From assembly GCA_023247215.1 (NCBI GenBank), contig JAHFGX010000005.1:1-50207 (forward strand): a stretch of 50,207 nucleotides of DNA. Reading direction: 5' to 3'. The notes under the pieces are model-generated. The model made no database searches. It had not been told where the DNA came from and saw only the letters and a list, made by a program, of their open reading frames with translations. Position numbers and translations under genes: made by a program. Source of the stretch: Candidatus Omnitrophota bacterium. GTDB taxonomy: Bacteria > Omnitrophota > Gorgyraeia > Aquiviventales > Aquiviventaceae. Positions 9,034 through 17,910 of this stretch are shown here, one piece after another; within the stretch, counting starts at the first letter, position 1, and each line of letters starts with the position of its first letter.

Positions 9034-9606
9034 CTACAGCACGGCGGTGTCTACGGCTCGGCAGCCGATCTCCACGCCCAGCCGCTTGCCCAACTGGCGC
9101 AAGCGTGGTTCCAGCCGGCTCACGCTGAGACGGGAGGGTAGCTGGACTTCCAGCACCAGCAGGTAGAGCGGCGGGCGGGACGCGCGGCCCTTGCTCGGAG
9201 CGGCCAGATGCGTGGAGAGATCAATGATGTTGACGCGGTGGCTCGCCAGCAGATGCGAGACGTGATAGACGATGCCCGGCCGGTCCGCGCCATAGACGGA
9301 AATCAGGTGGGAGGGACCGGAGGGCGCGGCGCGATGCGTGACGGCCTTCAGGTGGACCGCCAACCCGAACCGGCGCGACACCGCGGCAAACGCGCGCTCC
9401 AATTTTACCGCGGAGAGGGCTGCGGGCGCGGTCAAGGCCAGCATGATGGTGAACTCTCCGGCCAGCCGCGTCATGGCCGAGTCTTCGAGGTTGCCGCCCA
9501 GGCGGAAGAGCACTTCGGTGACCCCGGCGACCATGCCGGGGCGGTCGTTGCCCGACGCGGTCAGGATCCACGTGCGATGCGCCGCGCCCGTCCGTGATCC
9601 GGCCAT
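9034..9606 (-). CDS. Tandem ACT-domain protein (GcvR-like)
   Basis: Two ACT-like repeats: ILTASGNDRPGMVAGVTEVLFRLGGNLEDSAMTRL and LISVYGADRPGIVYHVSHLLASHRVNIIDLSTHL. Confidence 0.85.
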   Translation of the reverse strand: MAGSRTGAAHRTWILTASGNDRPGMVAGVTEVLFRLGGNLEDSAMTRLAGEFTIMLALTAPAALSAVKLERAFAAVSRRFGLAVHLKAVTHRAAPSGPSHLISVYGADRPGIVYHVSHLLASHRVNIIDLSTHLAAPSKGRASRPPLYLLVLEVQLPSRLSVSRLEPRLRQLGKRLGVEIGCRAVDTAVL

Positions 9607-10616
9607 TACGCGCAGCTCCTCGCTCCGGCGTCCACCGACACCGGCTCCAGTTCAAATCCCAAATCCGCCACCATCTGATGCGCGGCCTGCGCCTGCTGGC
9701 CGGGCGTGGTCAGATACCCTTCGACGAAAATTGAATTCGCCGGGTAGAGCACGAGCGCCTGCAGCGAGCGCAGGTTCAACTCCCGCCCGCCGGCGGCGCG
9801 CAAATCGCTCTTGGGGTTGAGCAGCCGGAACAAGCAGAGCACCTTCAGGCAGCGCCAGGGGCTCAAGTGCTCGTAGCCGGCCATCGGCGTGCCGTCAATG
9901 GGATGCAGGAAGTTGATGGGCAGCGAGTCTACGTCGCTCTCGCGCAGCGCGTAGGCCAGGTCGAGGATGTCGGCGTCCGTTTCCCCCATGCCGATGATCC
10001 CGCCGCTGCAGGTGCGCAGCCCGGCCTGCTTGACGTGGCGCAGCGTGTTGATGCGGTCCTGGTAGGTGTGCGTCGTGCAGATCTGCGGGTGAAACCGCTC
10101 GCTCGTGTTGAGGTTGTGGTTGACCCACCCCACCCCGGCCTCTTTCAACCGCCGGGCCGGCTCTTCCGCCATGATGCCCAGCGACACGCACACCTCCATT
10201 TCCGGATAGCGCTGCTTGATCAGGCGGGTCGCCTCGCAGAAATGCGCGATGTCCGCTTCGCTGGGGCCGCGCCCGCTGGTCACCATGCAGTACCGGCGGG
10301 ACTTCGCTTCGTAGGCGCGCCCGGCATTCTCGAGCAGCTGGTCCACAGGCAGAAGGCGGTACTTCTCGATCTCGGCTTTGGAGACGGCGGACTGGGAGCA
10401 GTAGTGGCAATCTTCCGGGCAGAGGCCGCTGCGGGCGTTCTGCAGCACGCAGATTTTCACCCGCTTGCCCCAGCGGGCCTTGCGAACCTCGAAGGCGGCT
10501 TGCAGCGCTTCAGGCGTGCGCTCATCCGGCAGGGACAGGACCGACTGCGCTTCATCGCGGGTCAGCGCGTCGCCGCCCAGCGACTTTGCCACATAGGAGC
10601 TCCAATCCATGGCCAT
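9606..10616 (-). CDS. bioB: Biotin synthase
   Basis: ARSGLCPEDCHYCSQS radical SAM CxxxCxxC, NHNLNTSERF, TCSGGIIGMGET, INFLHPIDGTP. Confidence 0.93.
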   Translation of the reverse strand: MAMDWSSYVAKSLGGDALTRDEAQSVLSLPDERTPEALQAAFEVRKARWGKRVKICVLQNARSGLCPEDCHYCSQSAVSKAEIEKYRLLPVDQLLENAGRAYEAKSRRYCMVTSGRGPSEADIAHFCEATRLIKQRYPEMEVCVSLGIMAEEPARRLKEAGVGWVNHNLNTSERFHPQICTTHTYQDRINTLRHVKQAGLRTCSGGIIGMGETDADILDLAYALRESDVDSLPINFLHPIDGTPMAGYEHLSPWRCLKVLCLFRLLNPKSDLRAAGGRELNLRSLQALVLYPANSIFVEGYLTTPGQQAQAAHQMVADLGFELEPVSVDAGARSCA

Positions 10617-10618
10617 CG

Positions 10619-11104
10619 TTATGGAGTCGAGGCGGTCAGGGTATCTTTGACAAGGCTCGCCGAGCGTTCCCACGCCTCAGGATCCAGGCGGATCAGCTCC
10701 TCCCGAAGACGCTGACGCTCGACGAAGCTCAAGGGTTCAAGCGACACCCTGCCTTGCATCGCTTCCGCCATACGGTTGACCTGCCCGGCCACACTTTTGT
10801 AGCCGAGACGGTCCTGGGCGTTGATGAGTACCTCACTGGCCGCGATCCCCAGGTAGCGCAGCGGCTGTTGCGCCGCATCCAACTCCACAGCCACCCAGAT
10901 CATCCAGTAGGATGCGGCATGCCCCGCGTCTTCACGTCGCTTCACCCATTCGGCGACTGGTCCCTCGACGGCGCTTCGGCCGTGGAGCGCGCCCGCGTCC
11001 AGCACCACGTCCCCGTCAGGTGAGAGCACCAGCGCCGTCACCAACGTGTTCGGGGCCATCACCTCGCCGAGCTTCGCGGAGAGCGGAACCGGCTGCATCA
11101 TCAC
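10619..11104 (-). CDS. Hypothetical protein, 161 aa, in the mqn/bioB operon
   Basis: Long ORF flush between bioB and mqnC (overlaps mqnC stop by 4 nt); no recognised family. Confidence 0.65.
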   Translation of the reverse strand: MMMQPVPLSAKLGEVMAPNTLVTALVLSPDGDVVLDAGALHGRSAVEGPVAEWVKRREDAGHAASYWMIWVAVELDAAQQPLRYLGIAASEVLINAQDRLGYKSVAGQVNRMAEAMQGRVSLEPLSFVERQRLREELIRLDPEAWERSASLVKDTLTASTP

Positions 11105-12186
11105 CAGCGCCGGATCGTCTCGTAGAGGGTGGTGCGCTGGGCCGGCTGGAAGCCGGACTCGCGGATCAAGGTCACGATCTCCTCCACGGTGGTTTTATTG
11201 ACGAAGCTGGTGGCCGCGTGGACGTTTTCCTCGAAGAGGGTGCCGCCGAAGTCGTCCGCCCCGAAATGGAGCGCGACCTGGCCGGTTTTCTTCCCCTCCG
11301 AGAACCACGAGGCTTGGACGTGCGGCACGTTGTCGAGGTAGAGCCGCGAGAGGGCGATCACGCGCAGGTACTTGGTGGGCAGCGCGTGGCGCGTGATGTG
11401 CTTCTCCAGCGGCGTGTTGCCCGGCTTGAAGCTCCACGGCACAAACGCCGTGAACCCGCCGGTCTCATCCTGCAGGCTGCGGACGTGCTCCAGATGCTCG
11501 AGGATGTCTTCGTCCTCTTCGATGTGGCCCATCATCATCGTCGCGGTGGACTTGAAGCCCAGCCGGTGCGCCTCGCGATGGACGGTGAGCCAGGACTCCA
11601 CCCCGCCCTTCTTGGGCGCCAAGCGCCGGCGGATGCGATCCGACAAAATCTCCGCCCCGCCGCCGGGCAGCGTCAGTTGCCCGGCTTCTTTCAGCCGGCC
11701 CAGCACTTCCTGCAGCGGCAAGCCTGACACCTCGGCCATCGTGTGGATTTCCGACGCGGTAAAAAAGTGGGGGGTGACGTTCGGGAAGCGGCGCCGGGTC
11801 TCGCGGACGAGCGAGGTGTAGTACTCAAGCGGCAGCTCTTTGTTGTGGCCGCCCTGCAGCAGCACCGTCGTCGCGCCCAGGTCGGCCGCGCGCTGCACCT
11901 TTTCCATCACCTGCTCGACGGTGAGCGTGTAGGCGTCTTTGTCGCCGGGCTTGCGGTAAAAAGCGCAGAAGACGCAGTCGGTCTTGCAGATATTGGTGTA
12001 GTTGGGGTTGGAGTCGATGACAAAGGTGACCACCGGCTCGGGATGGAGGCGGAAACGCACCGCATTGGCCAGCTCGCCCAGGTCCAGCAGCTCGCTCTCC
12101 TGGAGGAGCCACAACCCCTCTTCGCGGGTGAGCCGCCCGCCGGCGCGGACCTTGTCCGCGATCCCCTCAGAGCAAGCGGTGCTCAT
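11101..12186 (-). CDS. mqnC: Cyclic dehypoxanthine futalosine synthase (radical SAM)
   Basis: CKTDCVFCAFYRKPG, LLQGGHNKELPLEYY, LPGGGAEILSDRIR, TATMMMGHIE, QASWFSEGKKTGQVALHFGADDFGGTLFEENVH. Confidence 0.92.
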   Translation of the reverse strand: MSTACSEGIADKVRAGGRLTREEGLWLLQESELLDLGELANAVRFRLHPEPVVTFVIDSNPNYTNICKTDCVFCAFYRKPGDKDAYTLTVEQVMEKVQRAADLGATTVLLQGGHNKELPLEYYTSLVRETRRRFPNVTPHFFTASEIHTMAEVSGLPLQEVLGRLKEAGQLTLPGGGAEILSDRIRRRLAPKKGGVESWLTVHREAHRLGFKSTATMMMGHIEEDEDILEHLEHVRSLQDETGGFTAFVPWSFKPGNTPLEKHITRHALPTKYLRVIALSRLYLDNVPHVQASWFSEGKKTGQVALHFGADDFGGTLFEENVHAATSFVNKTTVEEIVTLIRESGFQPAQRTTLYETIRRW

Positions 12187-12985
12187 ACGCCAGCTCCGTG
12201 AAACGGCTGATGCCTTGCTCTTCCATCTCGCCCAGGCGATACACGAACTGCTCCAGATAGGCGCTGACGGCTTCCGGCGGCAGCCCGAGCGCTGCGGCCC
12301 GGTCCCGGCCGATCTCCGGCAGCCGGCCGTGATTCGCGCTCAGCGCCTTGAACACCGCGCGGTTGAGCTGGTCCTTGGCTTCCGCGTCGCACTCCCGACG
12401 CACCGCCCACACCGCAAAGACACACGGCAGATGCTGCCACAGCCACCACTCGAAGGAGAGGTCCACCTCAAACGGATGCGTGCGGTTGGCGGCGCGGAAC
12501 TGCATGGCTTCGTCTCCGATCAAGAGCATCGCCGGCACGTCTTCGGACAGGCGCGCGGGCGAAGCGCTCCACCCCTGCTCTACCCGGCGATACTGGAGGC
12601 CGGGGAGGTGGTCCCGCTGCTCCAGGATGAGGCGCAGCAGCACGGCGGTCGTCGAGGTTTCTTCGGTCACCGCGATGGCCGCCCCGCCCAATTGCCGCAT
12701 CGGCACGCGCGAAAACAGGAAGGTGCTCCCTGAGCGCCCCCGTGCCGCGATGCCGAGGTGCCCCATCCGTTCGAAGCGGTCCTGGAGCCGCAGGAAATCC
12801 ACCAGCGACATCGGCCCGGCGTCCACCCGGTCGGCGTCCGCCTCCTGGCCAAGCTGACGCGGCGGCATGGCGCTGGCCTGCCACCGAGCGCCCAGCGCCA
12901 AGCCGTGAAAGAACGGCTCGCAGTTGAGGTACGGCAGATGGGCGAGCGCGTACGTGCGAGCGGGGGTGTGAACGTCGGTCGTCAT
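12167..12985 (-). CDS. mqnA: Chorismate dehydratase (MqnA family)
   Basis: YALAHLPYLNCEPFFHGL, DAGPMSLVDFLR, AAIAVTEETSTTAVLLRLIL, LLIGDEAM; start chosen at MTTDVHT. Confidence 0.87.
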   Translation of the reverse strand: MTTDVHTPARTYALAHLPYLNCEPFFHGLALGARWQASAMPPRQLGQEADADRVDAGPMSLVDFLRLQDRFERMGHLGIAARGRSGSTFLFSRVPMRQLGGAAIAVTEETSTTAVLLRLILEQRDHLPGLQYRRVEQGWSASPARLSEDVPAMLLIGDEAMQFRAANRTHPFEVDLSFEWWLWQHLPCVFAVWAVRRECDAEAKDQLNRAVFKALSANHGRLPEIGRDRAAALGLPPEAVSAYLEQFVYRLGEMEEQGISRFTELAYEHRLL

Positions 12986-13001
12986 GCGGTTGGAAACCTG
13001 G

Positions 13002-14096
13002 TTAATCGGCAGCGACGAGGCGATGGCCATTTTCGAAGACCTGGAGAACGTTGTAGAGCGCGTCGCGCTCCACCGGCACGCAGCGCGCCTCGCGGATGAG
13101 CTGGATGAGCCGGTCGCGGGTCTGCCGGATCGGGCTTTCCGCATCCGCCGCGTGCATGATGCGCTCTTCGCCGATGGTGCCATCGAGGTCGTCCGCGCCG
13201 AAGTTGAGGGCGACGGAGGCGGTCTCTTCTCCGATGGTCACCCAATAGGCCTTGATGTGCGGGATGTTGTCGAGCAGCAGCCGGGCGATGGCGATGGTCT
13301 TCAGGTCCTCAAGCGCGGAGGCCTGCCGCTCCACCAGCCGGGTCTTGCCCACCTGGTAGGCCAGCGGGATGAAGCTCATGAAGCCGCCGGTCTCGTCCTG
13401 GAGGGCGCGCAGCCGGAGCATGTGGTCCACGCGCTCCTCGTGCGTTTCAATATGGCCGTAGAGCAGCGTCGAGTTGGTGGGGATGCCCAGCCGGTGCGCG
13501 ATCTTGTGGATCTCCAGCCACCGGGGCGCGCCCAGCTTGAACGGGAAGAGCGCCTTGCGCACCCGCTCAGAAAAGACTTCCGCCCCGCCGCCGGGCAGCG
13601 CGTCCAATCCCGCCGCTTTCAATTGCGTCAGCACTTCCTCGACGGTGAGGCGGAATTTCTTGGAGAAGAAATCAATCTCGACGGCGGTGAACGCCTTGAT
13701 CTGCACCTGCGGCACGCGGGCCTTGATGGCCTTGAGCATCTCCACGTAATAGCTCCATGGCCAGTCCGGGTGCAGCCCCCCGACGATGTGGACTTCCCGG
13801 AGGTCGGCATCGCAGCGCGACACCACCTCTTCCAATGTCATCTCGTAGGCGTTGGGGCGGCCGCGCTTGGTGGCGAAGTCGCAAAACTTGCAGGAGAGCA
13901 CGCAGACATTGCTGGGGTTGATCTGCCGGTTGAGCACGAAGTGCGCTTGATTGCCCCACCGGCGCTGCTTGACCTGATTGGCCAGCCGGCCCAGGCGCAG
14001 GAGGTCGTTCGTCCGGTACAGCTCCAGCGCGTCCTCGCGGGTGAGCCGCTCCTGCGCGGCGAGCTTGCCGGTTATGCGGTCCAGTATTGATGCCAT
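13002..14096 (-). CDS. mqnE: Aminodeoxyfutalosine synthase (radical SAM, MqnE family)
   Basis: NRQINPSNVCVLSCKFCDFATKRG, IVGGLHPDWPWSYY, KAFTAVEIDFFSK, STLLYGHIET, NFGADDLDGTIGEERIMHAA. Confidence 0.92.
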   Translation of the reverse strand: MASILDRITGKLAAQERLTREDALELYRTNDLLRLGRLANQVKQRRWGNQAHFVLNRQINPSNVCVLSCKFCDFATKRGRPNAYEMTLEEVVSRCDADLREVHIVGGLHPDWPWSYYVEMLKAIKARVPQVQIKAFTAVEIDFFSKKFRLTVEEVLTQLKAAGLDALPGGGAEVFSERVRKALFPFKLGAPRWLEIHKIAHRLGIPTNSTLLYGHIETHEERVDHMLRLRALQDETGGFMSFIPLAYQVGKTRLVERQASALEDLKTIAIARLLLDNIPHIKAYWVTIGEETASVALNFGADDLDGTIGEERIMHAADAESPIRQTRDRLIQLIREARCVPVERDALYNVLQVFENGHRLVAAD

Positions 14097-15862
14097 CGTT
14101 GGTCCACGCGCTTGACGATCGCTGCGTCCATCACCACCGGGTCCGGGTAGCCCCGCTTGAAGGTGGCGTCAATGCCCATCCGGCCCCGGTAGACCGGCCA
14201 GCTTCCCTTCACCGCCGCCTCGGTGAACACCACGTCCCGCGCCGGATCGAAGCGGGTGAAGATGCCCCACAAGAGGCTCTCCGTGTCGCCCAACTCCACG
14301 TCCGGGCTGACCACCGCGATGAGGGTGCAGCCCTCGGCCGCCTTGGCTTTCACCAGGAGCTCGGCGATCGTCCACCCCTCGCCCTCCGCCTGAACGACCA
14401 GCAAGCAGCCCTCCAGACACCGGGACGCTCGAATTCGTGGATGCAGCGCTCGAATCGCCGCGTCGTCTACTTGGGCCGGCCCGCTCGACGGCAGCGACCC
14501 GTGGCGCCTGTCCGCCTCGAACCCAGCGGAGTCGGCGGAGGTCGCGTCCAGCACCATCTTGCTGCCGAGATTGAGGGTGAAGCTGGTGAAATCCAGCGTA
14601 TCAAAAGGCACTCCGGGAAGCAAGAGGAAGTCCTTGGACGGATCGCAGTGCTCCCGGACGGCGCGCAGCACCTCTGTCAGGTTCCGCGCGTCCACGTCCG
14701 CGTCCACCAGGATGACGCACTTGGTGAGCGCCATCTGCCCGGTGCCCAACAAGCCCAGGGCGGTCTTCATGCCTTCCTTGCCGAAGCGCGACTGGATGGA
14801 GGCCACCGCCAGGCTGTGGAAGCCGGTTTCGTAGTAGGCCCAGAGGTCCCGCAGCTCCGGATGGACCAGCCGGATCATCGGCAGCAGCATCTCCTGGACC
14901 GCATTGCCGATATATTTATCTTCCTGGGGCGGTTTGCCGACGACGGCCGAGAGATAGATCGGCTGGCGGCGGCGGGTGACGTGCTGCACCCACAGCGACG
15001 GGAACGGCGCGGGGTGCGAATAGTGGCCGAAGTGGTCGCCGAAGGGCCCTTCGGACATCCGGTCATCAGGCGGGACGAACCCTTCCAGCACAATGTCCGC
15101 CTCCGCCAGCGCCACGGTCATGCCGGTGCGGCCTGTGATGATCGGGATCGAACGGCCCCGGAGGAACCCGGCGAAGGCCAGCTCATCCACGCCTTCGGGC
15201 AGCGGGGCCACCGCCGCGATGTAGAAGATCGGGTCGCCGCCGATGTTGACGGAGACGGCCAGCGCCTTGCCTTGCTGCTCCGCCTTCCAGTAGTGGAACC
15301 CGCCGCCCTTCTGAATCTGCCAGTGCATCAGCACCTGGTCCGGCCCCACCACCTGCATGCGGTAGATGCCAAGGTTGCGCGCGTCGGTGTCCGGGTCGTG
15401 GGTGAGCACCATGCCGCAGGTGATGAACCGGCCGGCGTCGTGGGGCCAGCACTTCATGATGGGAAACTTCGCCAGGTCCGGCTCTTCCACCACCTCGTGC
15501 ACGGGAGCGCGCGCGACCTTGTGAGGCGAGGCGCGCAGGATCCGCCCGATGGTGCGCCATTCCTGGCGCAAGAGCTTGGGGCGCGGCGGGCTGACCGCTT
15601 CGATCAAGCGCTTCAGCTGCGCGCCCACGTCCTGCGGCGACCGTCCCAGCGCCAGCTCAATGCGCCGGTCGTTGCCGAGCAGGTTGATGGCCAAGGGAAA
15701 CGAGGAACCCTTCACCCGCTCGAAGAGGAGGGCCGGGCCCTGCTGCTTCACGACGCGCGTGGCGATCTCGGTGATCTCCAGCTCCGGATCCACCTCCACG
15801 CGGACGCGGGCGAGCTGTCCCTCCCGCTCGAGCAGGGCCACAAACGAGCTCAAATCGCTCAT
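14072..15862 (-). CDS. ubiD: UbiD-family decarboxylase (probable menaquinone-pathway role)
   Basis: Long UbiD ORF: AINLLGNDRRIELALG, MHWQIQKGGGFHYWKAE, SEGPFGDHFGHYS, KCVILVDADVDARNLTEVLRA. Confidence 0.9.
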   Translation of the reverse strand: MSDLSSFVALLEREGQLARVRVEVDPELEITEIATRVVKQQGPALLFERVKGSSFPLAINLLGNDRRIELALGRSPQDVGAQLKRLIEAVSPPRPKLLRQEWRTIGRILRASPHKVARAPVHEVVEEPDLAKFPIMKCWPHDAGRFITCGMVLTHDPDTDARNLGIYRMQVVGPDQVLMHWQIQKGGGFHYWKAEQQGKALAVSVNIGGDPIFYIAAVAPLPEGVDELAFAGFLRGRSIPIITGRTGMTVALAEADIVLEGFVPPDDRMSEGPFGDHFGHYSHPAPFPSLWVQHVTRRRQPIYLSAVVGKPPQEDKYIGNAVQEMLLPMIRLVHPELRDLWAYYETGFHSLAVASIQSRFGKEGMKTALGLLGTGQMALTKCVILVDADVDARNLTEVLRAVREHCDPSKDFLLLPGVPFDTLDFTSFTLNLGSKMVLDATSADSAGFEADRRHGSLPSSGPAQVDDAAIRALHPRIRASRCLEGCLLVVQAEGEGWTIAELLVKAKAAEGCTLIAVVSPDVELGDTESLLWGIFTRFDPARDVVFTEAAVKGSWPVYRGRMGIDATFKRGYPDPVVMDAAIVKRVDQRWHQYWTA

Positions 15863-15863
15863 G

Positions 15864-16415
15864 TCACTCCAAGGCGTCGGGCTTCCACGCCATGGCGGCG
15901 CCGACGCCCAAGAGCGAGAGCATCCGGTCAGCGAAGTGGCCGGCCATCTCCTCGATGCTGGCCGGGCGGTGATAGAACGCCGGGCAGATGGGCATGATGA
16001 CGGCCCCGGCCTGCGAGAGCTTGTGCGCCTGCTCCAGCGCGATCGTGGAAAGCGGCGTTTCGCGCAGCGCGATGATGAGCCGGCGACGCTCCTTCAACGC
16101 CACCTGCGCGGTGCGGGTCAGCAGCGTGTCGCCCAATCCGCAGGCGATCTTGGCCATGGTCGAGACGGAGCACGGCGCGATGACCAGCGCATCGAACGGC
16201 GTGGAGCCGGAGGAGAAGGGTGCTGAGAGGTCCTCGTCGGAAAACGCGCGTTTGACGTGCTCGGCTAGGTGATGCTCGGTCAGGCCGGTTTCCTCTTTCA
16301 GCACGCACCGGCCCCACTTGGTCAGGATCAAAAACTTCTCCTCGGAGCAGCGCCGCAGGAACTCCACCCCCACCAGCGCGCCCGACGCCCCGGTCATTCC
16401 CACCACGATCCGCAT
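15864..16415 (-). CDS. ubiX: UbiX-family flavin prenyltransferase
   Basis: MRIVVGMTGASGALVGVEFLR, SGSTPFDALVIAPCSVSTMAKIACGLGDTLLTRTAQVALKERRRLIIALRETPLS. Confidence 0.92.
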   Translation of the reverse strand: MRIVVGMTGASGALVGVEFLRRCSEEKFLILTKWGRCVLKEETGLTEHHLAEHVKRAFSDEDLSAPFSSGSTPFDALVIAPCSVSTMAKIACGLGDTLLTRTAQVALKERRRLIIALRETPLSTIALEQAHKLSQAGAVIMPICPAFYHRPASIEEMAGHFADRMLSLLGVGAAMAWKPDALE

Positions 16416-16433
16416 TCTTGGCCTCCCGCTTAC

Positions 16434-16462
16434 TTGACAGACATCTGAAAAACAGCCATACT
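16434..16462 (+). promoter_or_regulatory. Predicted promoter of the toxin-antitoxin pair
   Basis: TTGACA (16434-16439), 17-nt spacer, CATACT (16457-16462). Confidence 0.5.
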
Positions 16463-16484
16463 AGAGATGGTTCGAAAAAAGACC

Positions 16485-16745
16485 ATGACAACCGTCAACA
16501 CCGTTGAACTTAAAACACAAGCCAACCGGCTGCTGAACAAAGTGGCCAAGCACCAGATTGTCTTGATCACCAGGCGAGGCCACCCCTGTGCCGCGCTCAT
16601 CCCCGTTTCCAGCGAGACGCTCGCAGACCTGTTGTGGGAGTATTCCCCCGAGGTCCAGCGGCGATTGCAGACCGCCGTAGAAGAATTGCAGGCGGGCAAA
16701 ACGCAATCGCTGAAAGCGTTCGCCAAGCGGCATGGCCTTGCCTAG
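16485..16745 (+). CDS. Phd/YefM-family antitoxin
   Basis: MTTVNTVELKTQANRLLNKVAKHQIVLITRRGHPCAALIPVS; ORF begins at 16467 but the promoter position favours 16485. Confidence 0.82.
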   Translation: MTTVNTVELKTQANRLLNKVAKHQIVLITRRGHPCAALIPVSSETLADLLWEYSPEVQRRLQTAVEELQAGKTQSLKAFAKRHGLA

Positions 16746-17028
16746 CAAACTTCCCGACACCGTCCAGCTCCTCCCCTCAGCCTCGGACGATCTGGCCCGC
16801 ATCTTGAAGCGAAACCGCCAGGAATTCATGAGAGTTCAGGCGGATCTCGTCCGCCTCGGCTCCGGCAACCTGCTTTCCCAAGGCAAAAAGAAACTCAAAA
16901 GCGTTGACGCCTTCCAGATTGACTCCGGCCGATACCGCATCGTCTATTCTCGCCGAGAAACGACGTACACCATTTTAGCCGTCTTCGCCAAACCGGAGCA
17001 ACAGCGGTATCTCAAGCGTTTCCGTTAG
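16732..17028 (+). CDS. RelE/ParE-family toxin-like protein
   Basis: VQLLPSASDDLARI...KLKSVDAFQIDSGRYRIVYSRRETTYTILAVFAKPEQQRYL; overlaps the antitoxin ORF by 14 nt. Confidence 0.8.
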   Translation: MALPSKLPDTVQLLPSASDDLARILKRNRQEFMRVQADLVRLGSGNLLSQGKKKLKSVDAFQIDSGRYRIVYSRRETTYTILAVFAKPEQQRYLKRFR

Positions 17029-17882
17029 ACACCCATCCACACCAACCCCAGCACCAAAAATCCAATCGCAGCGTTAATTTGAAAAAACGCCAGCTCAGGC
17101 GCGCGTTCAGCGACGGCCTGTTCCCACACCAGGCAGGCGCCGACGGCGCCGACGCAGGCCGCAGACCAGGGCGAGCCCAACTGGGATCGCCACAACGCCA
17201 CTAACGACAGGAACGCCAGCGCGTGCAGCGCCTGCGACACGCGCAGGGCGCGGCGGCGGCCCAGCGCAGCCGGCAGCGAATGAAGGCCGGCCTGGCGGTC
17301 AAACGCCTCATCCATCGTCGCATAGATGATGTCGAACCCCGTCACCCAGAGGACGGAAAATAGCCACAGCCACCCGACCTGGCCGATCCGTTCCAGCGAT
17401 CCGGTGGCCGCCAGCCAGCCGCCGAGGGGCGCCATGGACCAGGCCAGCCCCAACCCAAGATGGGCCAGCGACGTGACGCGCTTCAAATAGGGATAGATGG
17501 CAAACAACGCCACCGGAATCAGCGCCAGCCGCACGCACACCGGCGCAATGGCCGCTGCGCCAGCGGCGTAGACCGCGCCGGCCACTGCGACAACCGCCCA
17601 GGCTTCCCCTCGCGTCATCACGCCGCGCGGCAGCTCGCGCATTTTGGTGCGGGGGTTGCGCGCGTCAATCTCCGCGTCAATCAGGCGGTTGAGTCCCATC
17701 GCCATGACGCGCCCCGCGGCGCCCGCGATGAGCACCAAGAGCAGCACCCGCGCCGGCGGCCAAGCGCCGGCCTGCCCCGCTACGTGCGAGGCCCCCAGTC
17801 GCACGCCCGCGTAGATGAGCGGGAGCGAAAACACGGTATGTTCCAGCTTCACGAAGCCGGCGTACGTCGAAAATCTTGGCAT
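17025..17882 (-). CDS. UbiA-family prenyltransferase (probable MqnP-type menaquinone enzyme)
   Basis: MGLNRLIDAEIDARNPRTKMRELPRG (NxxxDxxxD) and DIIYATMDEAFDRQAGLHSLPAALG second motif. Confidence 0.9.
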   Translation of the reverse strand: MPRFSTYAGFVKLEHTVFSLPLIYAGVRLGASHVAGQAGAWPPARVLLLVLIAGAAGRVMAMGLNRLIDAEIDARNPRTKMRELPRGVMTRGEAWAVVAVAGAVYAAGAAAIAPVCVRLALIPVALFAIYPYLKRVTSLAHLGLGLAWSMAPLGGWLAATGSLERIGQVGWLWLFSVLWVTGFDIIYATMDEAFDRQAGLHSLPAALGRRRALRVSQALHALAFLSLVALWRSQLGSPWSAACVGAVGACLVWEQAVAERAPELAFFQINAAIGFLVLGLVWMGV

Positions 17883-17910
17883 CCGAACACACCAACACTG
17901 ACTGTGGCGC

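Noticed and set aside
10619-11104. Assignment as MqnB (futalosine hydrolase)
   Set aside because: No nucleosidase/phosphorylase-like glycine motifs; too short; assignment by position alone would be unsupported
12984-14090. Long antisense ORF opposite mqnE (and similar ones such as 14087-15997, 36747-38666, 38744-40501, 28064-29458)
   Set aside because: Shadow ORFs typical of high-GC coding DNA: the opposite frame encodes a clearly conserved protein and these translations are low-complexity Arg/His/Gln/Gly-rich
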